DNA of 20,642 nucleotides from QHWT01 sp046726015 (GTDB lineage Bacteria > Acidobacteriota > Vicinamibacteria > Vicinamibacterales > 2-12-FULL-66-21), in contig JBKOZS010000263.1 of assembly GCA_046726015.1 (NCBI GenBank), positions 1 through 20,642 on the forward strand, read 5' to 3'. Shown here one piece after another: positions 15,289-20,642 of the stretch. The translations under genes and the position numbers were made by a program. Every line of letters starts with the position of its first letter. The stretch's first letter is position 1. A model generated the notes under the pieces. That model searched no databases. It saw nothing but the letters and a program-made list of their open reading frames with translations, and had not been told where the DNA came from.

Positions 15289-15301
15289 GATAGGGTAAGA
15301 T
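15275..15301 (+). promoter_or_regulatory. Candidate promoter for the lipoprotein gene
   Basis: TTGCAC (15275-15280) and TAAGAT (15296-15301) lie 15 nt apart, upstream of a strong AGGAGGGGGA ribosome site (15317-15326) and the ATG at 15335. The spacer is short, and the -35-like hexamer is itself part of the repeat word, so confidence is low. Confidence 0.25.
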
Positions 15302-15334
15302 TTCTGCCTACTATCCAGGAGGGGGACGGATTTG

Positions 15335-15991
15335 ATGAAGCGATTCGTGTGTACCGCCGCGGTTGCGGCGCTGGTTGGCCTTGGTGCGTGCGGAAAATCG
15401 GAGGAAGCCAAGCAGGCGGAGGAAACCGCCAGGCAGGCCGAACAGACAGCCAAAGCCGCGGAGCAGACGGCGGAGCAGGCGGCGAAGGGACTCGAGCAGA
15501 TGGCAAAAGGACTCGGCGCGCTCGCCTCGGGCGGGAACGGCGATCAGAAGCCCGTCGACCCCGTCAGCTTCCGCGATATGCAGGCGCTCTTTCCCGAGCT
15601 CGATGGATGGACGAAGGAGAAACCAACCGGTGAACGGATGACCCAGCCGTTTGCTTATTCACAGGCACAGGTGCGTTACAGCAAGGGAGAGTCGAACGTC
15701 GAACTGAAGATCGTCGACTCCGGATTCAACCAGCTCCTGCTCACGCCATACGCGGTGTTCATGCAGGCGGGTTACGAGAAGGAAACGTCGACCGGTTACG
15801 AGAAGTTTGTCGAGGTCGCAAAGCAACCTGGATGGGAGAAGTTCAACACGGAGGGCAAGGACGGCGAGCTCAACGCGGTCGTCGGCAAGCGGTTCCTGGT
15901 GACGATCGAGGGCAACGAGATCGCCGACACGAAAGTGCTTCACGAGGTCGCGGAGAAGATCGACATGGGGAAGCTCGCTGCGCTGAAATAG
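15335..15991 (+). CDS. Putative lipoprotein with coiled-coil stalk
   Basis: This 218-residue protein has a short N-terminal signal (KR, then AAVAALVGLGAC) with an LGAC lipobox, so Cys19 should be lipidated. Residues about 22-65 are an Ala/Glu/Lys/Gln-rich stretch with strong heptad character, predicted as a coiled-coil or helical stalk. The rest, about residues 80-218, is a compact mixed domain that I do not recognise. I start at ATG 15335 rather than the TTG 3 nt earlier because of AGGAGGGGGA at 15317-15326. The gamma-glutamyltransferase-like gene follows 12 nt after the stop, so the two may be co-transcribed. It is probably anchored to the periplasmic side of a membrane; function is unknown. 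Confidence 0.85.
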   Translation: MKRFVCTAAVAALVGLGACGKSEEAKQAEETARQAEQTAKAAEQTAEQAAKGLEQMAKGLGALASGGNGDQKPVDPVSFRDMQALFPELDGWTKEKPTGERMTQPFAYSQAQVRYSKGESNVELKIVDSGFNQLLLTPYAVFMQAGYEKETSTGYEKFVEVAKQPGWEKFNTEGKDGELNAVVGKRFLVTIEGNEIADTKVLHEVAEKIDMGKLAALK

Positions 15992-16003
15992 CGAGGTAAC
16001 GTA

Positions 16004-17701
16004 ATGAAGCTCCCTGGAATCACCGCAATGATGTTGGCCGCAGCACTCACTCCCCAACTGCCTGGCGATCGGCCGGCGCCCAACCCGCGGTCGACGCGTT
16101 CGGTGGTGATGGCGAAGAACGGCGCGATTGCCACCAGCCAGCCGCTGGCGACCGCCGCGGGCCTGCGGGTGCTGCAGAACGGCGGCAATGCCATCGACGC
16201 GGCCGTCACGGCCGCGGCGGTCCTCGCCGTGGTCGAGCCGACGATGAACAGCGCCGGCGGCGATCTGTTCGCGCTGCTGTATGACGCGAAGTCGAAGCGT
16301 GTTCGGGGATTGAATTCCAGCGGACGCGCGCCGGCTGCCGCGACCCCGGAGGAATTCCAGAAGCGAAAGCTCGATCGCATCCCGCTCCGCGGCGAACTCT
16401 CCGTCAGCGTGCCGGGGGTCGTCGACGGCTGGAGCGAGCTCCTCGCGAAGCACGGCACGATCACGCTCGCGCAGGCGCTCGAGCCCGCCATTCGCTACGC
16501 GCGCGAGGGCTTTGCCGTCACCGAAATCGTCGCGTGGCAGTGGCGTGAAGTGGAGGACGTGCTCGCGGGGGATCCGAAAGCCGCGTCGATCTTCCTGCCC
16601 GGTGGCAAGGCGCCTGTTGCGGGTGACATCTTCAAGAACCCCGCGCTCGCTTCGTCGCTCGAGCAGATCGCCAAAGGAGGTCGCGACGTCTTCTATCGCG
16701 GTGCACTTGGAAAGGCCATTGCCGACGACCTGCAGCGCCGGGGTGGCTTGATTCGCGCCGAGGATCTCGCCGCGCATCACGCCGACTGGGTCGAGCCGCT
16801 GTCGACGACGTATCGCGGATACCAGGTGAATGAGCTGCCGCCGAACACCCAGGGGATCGTTCCGCTCGAGATGCTCAACATTCTCGAGGGCTACGACCTG
16901 CGCGCGCTCGGGCACAACACCGCGGCCTACCTGCACCTGCTGGTCGAGGCCAAGCGCATTGCCTTTGCCGATCGCGACGCGTGGATTGGCGATCCGGGAA
17001 CGACTCCGAAGGTGGCGCTCGATCGAATGCTGTCGAAGGAGTACGCCGCACAGCGACGCCGCGAAATCAATCCCGATACGGCCGCTCGCGACGTGAAGGC
17101 GATGACGCTCGATGGCCGCACGTCCCCTGATGCGGGCGAACATCCGAAAGGGATGGGCGATACGGTCTATCTCACGGCGGCGGACGGCCAGGGCAACGTC
17201 ATCTCGCTGATCCAGTCGATCTTCGAAATCTTCGGCTCAGGACTCGTCGCCGGTGATACCGGCATCGTGTTGCAGAACCGCGGCAGCCTCTTTTCGCTGA
17301 CGCCCGGACATCCCAATCAGCTCGCGCCGGGGAAGCGCCCGTTCCACACGCTCATTCCCGCGATGGTGATCAAGGACAACCAGCCGTTCCTGTCGTACGG
17401 GGTGATGGGAGGCGACATGCAGGCACAGGGACACGTGCAGGTGCTGCTGAACCTGGTGGACTTCGGCATGAACATCCAGGAAGCGGGAGAAGCGGCGCGC
17501 TTCCGTCACTCGTCGGCAGGCCTCGCGCTCGAGTCCGCAATTTCAGCGGAGACGCGCTTCCGCCTCACCGCGCGCGGGCATAAGCTCACCGAGACCCCCG
17601 GAGTGTTTGGCGGGTTCCAGGGGATCCTGATCGATCCCAGGACGCGCCTGTTGATGGCAGGGTCGGATCCGCGGAAGGACGGCATGGCTGCCGGGTGGTA
17701 A
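16004..17701 (+). CDS. Gamma-glutamyltransferase-family N-terminal nucleophile hydrolase
   Basis: This 565-residue protein covers the whole GGT family. Residues 41-94 hold ATSQPLATAAGLRVLQNGGNAIDAAV and NSAGGDLFALLYD. The autoprocessing and nucleophile threonine is T387 in MGDTVYLTAADGQGNVIS, which would separate large and small subunits. Later blocks are PGKRPFHTLIPAM and MGGDMQAQGHVQ. GGTs cleave gamma-glutamyl bonds, usually in the periplasm. The first 27 or so residues are hydrophobic and could be a signal peptide, though it is weak in charge. The canonical R-E-x-A-P substrate-carboxylate motif is replaced by S-S-G-R-A-P (105-110), as in GGT-like homologues, so glutathione may not be the substrate. 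GAGG lies 7 nt before the ATG. Confidence 0.9.
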   Translation: MKLPGITAMMLAAALTPQLPGDRPAPNPRSTRSVVMAKNGAIATSQPLATAAGLRVLQNGGNAIDAAVTAAAVLAVVEPTMNSAGGDLFALLYDAKSKRVRGLNSSGRAPAAATPEEFQKRKLDRIPLRGELSVSVPGVVDGWSELLAKHGTITLAQALEPAIRYAREGFAVTEIVAWQWREVEDVLAGDPKAASIFLPGGKAPVAGDIFKNPALASSLEQIAKGGRDVFYRGALGKAIADDLQRRGGLIRAEDLAAHHADWVEPLSTTYRGYQVNELPPNTQGIVPLEMLNILEGYDLRALGHNTAAYLHLLVEAKRIAFADRDAWIGDPGTTPKVALDRMLSKEYAAQRRREINPDTAARDVKAMTLDGRTSPDAGEHPKGMGDTVYLTAADGQGNVISLIQSIFEIFGSGLVAGDTGIVLQNRGSLFSLTPGHPNQLAPGKRPFHTLIPAMVIKDNQPFLSYGVMGGDMQAQGHVQVLLNLVDFGMNIQEAGEAARFRHSSAGLALESAISAETRFRLTARGHKLTETPGVFGGFQGILIDPRTRLLMAGSDPRKDGMAAGW

Positions 17702-17703
17702 GA

Positions 17704-17775
17704 CTCAAGGCGTGCATGCCCTGAGCCTTGAGCCCTGAGCCTTGAGCCTTGAGCCGCCCTGAGCCTTGAGCCATC
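17704..17775. repeat. Short-word repeat array (TTGAGCC/CTGAGCC) between genes
   Basis: Between the GGT stop and the next ATG, the plus strand repeats the words ccttgag and ccctgagc about seven times. An inverted copy, ctcaaggc (17704-17711), can pair with gccttgag (17725-17732) and form an 8-bp stem just after the stop codon. This could act as a weak terminator or mRNA-end structure. Confidence 0.8.
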
Positions 17776-17782
17776 AGCCGTT

Positions 17783-18760
17783 ATGCCCGTTCTCCTCTCG
17801 GAAAACGATGTTCGCGCTGTACTGTCGATGGACGATCTCATCGACACGATGCAGTCGGCGCTCGTGCAGTTCTCCACCGGCAAGGTCCAGCAGCCGCTGC
17901 GCACTGTTGTCGTCATTGGCGGCAAAAGCTTTTATGGGGTGATGCCGGCCGCTATTTCCCGGCCGGCGGCACTTGGAACCAAGCTCGTCACCGTCTACGA
18001 ATCGAACGCCGCGCGCGGACTGCCCACGCATCTCGCCACAATCGTGCTGCTCGATCCCGAAACGGGCGAGCTGATCGCGATTCTCGACGGCCGCTACATC
18101 ACGGAAGCCCGGACCGCTGCCGTGTCGGCCGTGTCGGCCAAACATCTTGCTCGTCCCGATGCGCGCGTGCTGGCGATCGTGGGATCCGGCGTGCAGGCCC
18201 GCAGTCACATCGACGCGCTGATTCGGGTACGCAGGTTCTCCGAGATCCGCGTGTGGGGACGTGACGCCGGACGCTTGTTTTCTCTTGTCGAGGAGATGCT
18301 GCCGCGAGTGGGAGCGCGGCTGGTTCCGGTGGAGTCGCCGCGTGACGCCGTGCGCGACGCGGACGTCGTGGCGCTCGTCACCGCGGCGCGTCAACCGGTC
18401 GTCGAGCGCGCCTGGATTGCGCCGGGCACGCACATCTGCGCCGTCGGCGCGTGCCGTCCCGATCAGCGCGAAATGGACACCGCGCTCGTGCGTGATGCGC
18501 GCCTCTTCGTCGACTCGCGCACCGGCGCGGTGGCCGAAGCGGGAGACATCGTGATTCCGATCGAGGAAGGGGCGATCACCGCGTCACATATCACCGGAGA
18601 ACTTGGCGAGGTCATCGACGGACGCGTGCCGGGCCGCACCAGTCCCGAAGAGATGACGATCTTCAAATCGCTTGGAATGGCTGTCGAGGATGTTGCCGCG
18701 GCGCGCCTCGCCTGGGAGCGGGCATCGGAGCGCGGGCTGGGGAGGGGCTTCGTGCTCTGA
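17783..18760 (+). CDS. Ornithine cyclodeaminase/mu-crystallin family protein
   Basis: This 325-residue NAD(P)-binding protein is full length for the family. It has the N-terminal substrate domain with GTKLVTVYESN (65-75; Lys67) and EART (108-111; Arg110), then a Rossmann fold with VGSGVQARSHIDAL (133-146), and VGACRPDQREMD (221-232) with a conserved Asp. Family members include ornithine cyclodeaminase, alanine dehydrogenase, ketimine reductase (mu-crystallin) and related imine reductases. Specificity cannot be assigned. ATG 17783 follows the short-word repeat and has no clear Shine-Dalgarno. It is on the same strand as the GGT-like gene, 81 nt downstream. A link through glutamyl or amino-acid metabolism is conceivable but only an inference. 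Confidence 0.9.
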   Translation: MPVLLSENDVRAVLSMDDLIDTMQSALVQFSTGKVQQPLRTVVVIGGKSFYGVMPAAISRPAALGTKLVTVYESNAARGLPTHLATIVLLDPETGELIAILDGRYITEARTAAVSAVSAKHLARPDARVLAIVGSGVQARSHIDALIRVRRFSEIRVWGRDAGRLFSLVEEMLPRVGARLVPVESPRDAVRDADVVALVTAARQPVVERAWIAPGTHICAVGACRPDQREMDTALVRDARLFVDSRTGAVAEAGDIVIPIEEGAITASHITGELGEVIDGRVPGRTSPEEMTIFKSLGMAVEDVAAARLAWERASERGLGRGFVL

Positions 18761-18870
18761 GAGGGTTCTCGGGTTCCCAAGGTTCTCACGGTTCTAGAGG
18801 TTCTGGTTCTCCAGTTCTCGAGGTTCTCGAACCAGAACCTGGAACCTGTAGAACCAGAACCGGGAACTCT
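18761..18870. repeat. GGTTCT/AGAACC inverted-repeat array between convergent genes
   Basis: The left half repeats ggttct words and the right half repeats agaacc words. A perfect 12-bp inverted repeat pairs 18799-18810 with 18850-18861, and a nested 5-bp hairpin (18822-18826 with 18829-18833) sits in the loop. Lying between the tail-to-tail OCD gene and the small basic-protein gene, it is well placed to end transcripts from both sides, although no U-tract follows. Confidence 0.85.
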
Positions 18871-18882
18871 CGCCTCGGGAAC

Positions 18883-19209
18883 CTATTTCTTCCTGCGCTC
18901 CGCCCAGCGCTTCTTCATCATTTCGGAAATACGCTTGCGCGCTTCGGCGGACATCCTGCGGCGGCGGCGCTTGCGGCCAGGCTGCGTCACCCCGGGCTCA
19001 TCGAACGATGCGACAGCCACAGGTCCACGCGCCGGCTGCCCGCCGCCGGGCAGCCGGGAGCGGAGTTGCGCGGCCTGGGCGCTCAGCGCGCTGAGGCGCT
19101 GCTTGGTCTGCATGATTTCCCGTTCGAGCCCCCCAAGCGCCCAGCCAATCATCTCGGCGCCCTTGATTAATACCTGTTCCGGATTCTTCCGGGGCCTGCC
19201 TCTGGGCAT
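18883..19209 (-). CDS. Small basic AT-hook-like DNA-binding protein
   Basis: This 108-residue, strongly basic protein opens with PRGRPRKNP, an AT-hook-like GRP motif at residues 2-10. It has a helical, possibly coiled segment in the middle (about 18-52), a Gly/Pro-rich linker, and a C-terminal block RKRRRRRMSAEARKRISEMM followed by KKRWAERRKK. That ending resembles short basic segments seen in small nucleoid-type or regulatory proteins of environmental bacteria; I do not know a named family. ATG 19209 has GGAGG 5 nt upstream, which fixes the start. It is divergent from the TPR gene (64 nt apart) and convergent with the OCD gene. Chromatin-like DNA binding is an inference from composition and the AT-hook. 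Confidence 0.82.
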   Translation of the reverse strand: MPRGRPRKNPEQVLIKGAEMIGWALGGLEREIMQTKQRLSALSAQAAQLRSRLPGGGQPARGPVAVASFDEPGVTQPGRKRRRRRMSAEARKRISEMMKKRWAERRKK

Positions 19210-19261
19210 TCAATCCTCCGTCAATAATCAGCGTTCCGGCCTCCTAGACCTGAAGCCTCGC

Positions 19262-19267
19262 TATCAT
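19262..19267 (+). promoter_or_regulatory. Candidate -10 element, possibly leaderless transcript of the TPR gene
   Basis: TATCAT is followed by 6 nt and then the ATG at 19274, with no Shine-Dalgarno between. This is the same layout as upstream of the AOR gene. No convincing -35 box is visible. Confidence 0.3.
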
Positions 19268-19273
19268 AGTCTG

Positions 19274-20464
19274 ATGGCGCGGTACGGGCCAACGGTCAGG
19301 GCGCTTGCGACCCTGGGGACGTTAGTACTCTCCTTCCCTATAGTAGTTTGGGCCCAGCCGAAAAACGATCTCCGGCAGCGCGCGTCCGAGCTCACCTACA
19401 ACCTCGACCACGACGAGGCGATCAGGCTGCTGCGGCAGGCGATAGAGAAGGATCCGTCCGATCCGGCGAACTATCGGGCGCTGGCGTCGACAATCTGGCT
19501 CAACATCCTGTTCCGCCGCGGCGCGGTCACCGTCGATCACTACCTTGGTAGTTTTTCGCGATCGTCTGTCGAACTGAAGAAGCCGCCCCCGGAGCTCGAA
19601 GCAGAGTTCAAAAGCGCGCTTGCGAAGTCGATTGAACTGGCAGAGCAACGCGTGGCTGCCGCCCCGAAGGATGCGCAGGCGCGTTACGATCTCGGCACCG
19701 CACTGGGATTGCGCGCGTCGTACATAGCATCGGTGGAAGGCAAGCTGCTCGCCGGGGTGAATGCCGCGCGCAGGAGTTACGACGAGCAGGAGCGCGTCAT
19801 GTCGCTCGACCCGTCGCGTAAGGACGCGGGCCTGATCGTTGGTACTTACCGGTACATCATTTCGACCCTCTCGTTGCCGATGCGATGGATGGCCTATGTC
19901 GCCGGGTTCGGGGGTGGCAAGGACCGCGGCATCCGGATGGTCGAGGACTCCATGGCGGCGGGCGGCGACGATCGAACCGACGCGGCGTTTGCGCTCGTAT
20001 TGCTGTATAACCGCGAGCGCCGGTATGCGGATGCCCTGCGCGTCCTGGGTGACCTCAGGCGGCGGTATCCCCGAAATCGCCTGGTGTTGCTCGAAGCCGG
20101 GGCGACGGCGACGCGCGGAAACCGCCCGGCTGACGCGGACGCGCTGCTGACGGAAGGCATCACGATGCTCGCCCGCGACACGCGGCCGCGGATCCCCGGG
20201 GAAGATGGCCTGTGGCACTACAAGCGCGGGGCGGCGCGCGTGCTGCTGAAAAAGCGGGAAGAGGCGCGCGCGGATCTGGGTGTGGCTCTCCAGCCGGACT
20301 CGGCCGGCTGGGTGCGAGGGCGCGCGCACCTCGAGCTGGCGAAGCTGGCGCTGCAGGAGAACAATCCCGCAGCGGCACGCCGCGAGGCGGATCTTGCCGC
20401 CGGCGAGTGCGAAAAGGACAACGATCCAATCTGCGTCGAGCAGGCGAAACGCCTCGGCAAGTGA
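19274..20464 (+). CDS. Exported TPR-like repeat protein
   Basis: This 396-residue protein has an N-terminal signal peptide (basic start, hydrophobic core, VWA-Q cleavage site after about residue 27). It is followed by alpha-helical repeats consistent with tetratricopeptide repeats, for example LDHDEAIRLLRQAIEKDPSD, RYADALRVLGDLRRRYPRN and AHLELAKLALQENNPAAARR. It should act in the periplasm or at the outer membrane as a protein-protein interaction scaffold; no enzymatic motif is seen. I chose ATG 19274 because it begins the signal peptide; the frame is open further upstream but only across the divergent gene. The start has no obvious Shine-Dalgarno. The stop codon sits inside the first copy of the downstream 33-bp repeat. 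Confidence 0.85.
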   Translation: MARYGPTVRALATLGTLVLSFPIVVWAQPKNDLRQRASELTYNLDHDEAIRLLRQAIEKDPSDPANYRALASTIWLNILFRRGAVTVDHYLGSFSRSSVELKKPPPELEAEFKSALAKSIELAEQRVAAAPKDAQARYDLGTALGLRASYIASVEGKLLAGVNAARRSYDEQERVMSLDPSRKDAGLIVGTYRYIISTLSLPMRWMAYVAGFGGGKDRGIRMVEDSMAAGGDDRTDAAFALVLLYNRERRYADALRVLGDLRRRYPRNRLVLLEAGATATRGNRPADADALLTEGITMLARDTRPRIPGEDGLWHYKRGAARVLLKKREEARADLGVALQPDSAGWVRGRAHLELAKLALQENNPAAARREADLAAGECEKDNDPICVEQAKRLGK

Positions 20465-20642
20465 CCGAGAGCAGACAAGAAACCGTAGGCGCGGGCCCCG
20501 CGAGCGACGAGCCGGGGTGTGGGGCGGAGCCCCACGTGAGAAAGAGGAGCGGAGCGGGGCAGGGGCCCCGCGAGTGACCGAGAGCAGACAAGAAACCGTA
20601 GGCGCGCACGGCGCGCCTGCGAGGAGCGGAGCGGGGCAGGGG
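20461..20642. repeat. Mosaic of direct repeats at the 3' end of the TPR gene
   Basis: A 33-bp block is present at 20461-20493 and identically at 20574-20606. An 11-bp block (ggccccgcgag) occurs at 20494-20504 and 20564-20574. A 22-bp block occurs at 20544-20565 and 20621-20642, the last copy ending at the window edge. The order is A-B-C-B-A-C, a shuffled modular array that probably continues beyond the window. No gene is seen here. Confidence 0.9.
20519..20535 (+). terminator. Strong GC hairpin downstream of the TPR gene
   Basis: A perfect 7-bp stem pairs GTGGGGC (20519-20525) with GCCCCAC (20529-20535) across a 3-nt loop, 55 nt after the stop codon. There is no U-tract after it, so it is a possible transcript-end structure rather than a classic intrinsic terminator. 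Confidence 0.4.

Noticed and set aside
15025..15298. Cys/Arg/Pro-rich small protein encoded by the repeat region
   Set aside because: Similar peptides appear in all three frames because of the repeat; no ribosome site or family match.
15659..17143. Long open frame on the minus strand (494 residues)
   Set aside because: It lies antisense to the GGT-like gene and the end of the lipoprotein gene, has Arg/His-rich composition without motifs, and is a GC-rich codon shadow.
19322..20329. Minus-strand open frame of 335 residues
   Set aside because: Antisense to the TPR-like gene; Arg-rich shadow composition.

Overview
The window is GC-rich, gene-dense bacterial chromosome. It has no mobile element, tRNA, rRNA or CRISPR array that I can see. 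Lineage cannot be fixed from sequence alone. GC content, the AT-hook/basic small protein, the aldehyde ferredoxin oxidoreductase and the odd short-word intergenic repeats fit an environmental member of Acidobacteriota (Vicinamibacteria-like), offered only as inference.

Region 1 (positions 1-15001, all minus strand) is one long, tightly packed probable operon read from 15001 down to 1, where it leaves the window. In transcription order it encodes: an aldehyde:ferredoxin oxidoreductase-family tungsten/molybdopterin enzyme; a MoaD/ThiS ubiquitin-like protein; the CDP-4-keto-6-deoxyglucose-3-dehydrase RfbH/DdhC (E1); a stand-alone ferredoxin-NAD(P)H reductase-like flavoprotein; CDP-glucose 4,6-dehydratase (RfbG); glucose-1-phosphate cytidylyltransferase (RfbF); an NAD-dependent epimerase/ketoreductase; a 774-residue NeuB-SAF-TIM barrel-CBS fusion; a thiamine-diphosphate enzyme of the acetolactate synthase family; a Gfo/Idh/MocA oxidoreductase; an SDR; a two-domain FkbM methyltransferase; and a zinc-ribbon SAM methyltransferase cut by the window edge. 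Most junctions are 4-nt ATGA overlaps or gaps of 10 nt or less. The only sizeable gap is about 90 nt before rfbH.

Together RfbF, RfbG, RfbH and the reductase should convert glucose-1-phosphate to CDP-glucose, CDP-4-keto-6-deoxyglucose and then a CDP-4-keto-3,6-dideoxyhexose. The epimerase/ketoreductase, or the ThDP enzyme in a YerE-like branching reaction, could finish that sugar. The NeuB fusion with the SDR and MocA enzymes points to a second, nonulosonic-acid-like or related sugar acid, and the methyltransferases would decorate the product. The likely destination is surface polysaccharide (O-antigen or glycan). No glycosyltransferase, CMP-sugar synthetase or export gene is in view.

Region 2 (15002-15334) is a divergent intergenic stretch filled by a degenerate 44-46 bp tandem repeat and inverted copies of it.

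Region 3 (15335-20464) is more ordinary. It holds a coiled-coil lipoprotein, a periplasmic gamma-glutamyltransferase-like enzyme and an ornithine cyclodeaminase/mu-crystallin family enzyme (plus strand), a small basic AT-hook protein (minus strand) and an exported TPR-like protein (plus strand). The gaps at 17702-17782, 18761-18882 and 20465-20642 each carry a different short-word repeat array. A fifth, 7-bp repeat has entered the 3' end of the FkbM gene.
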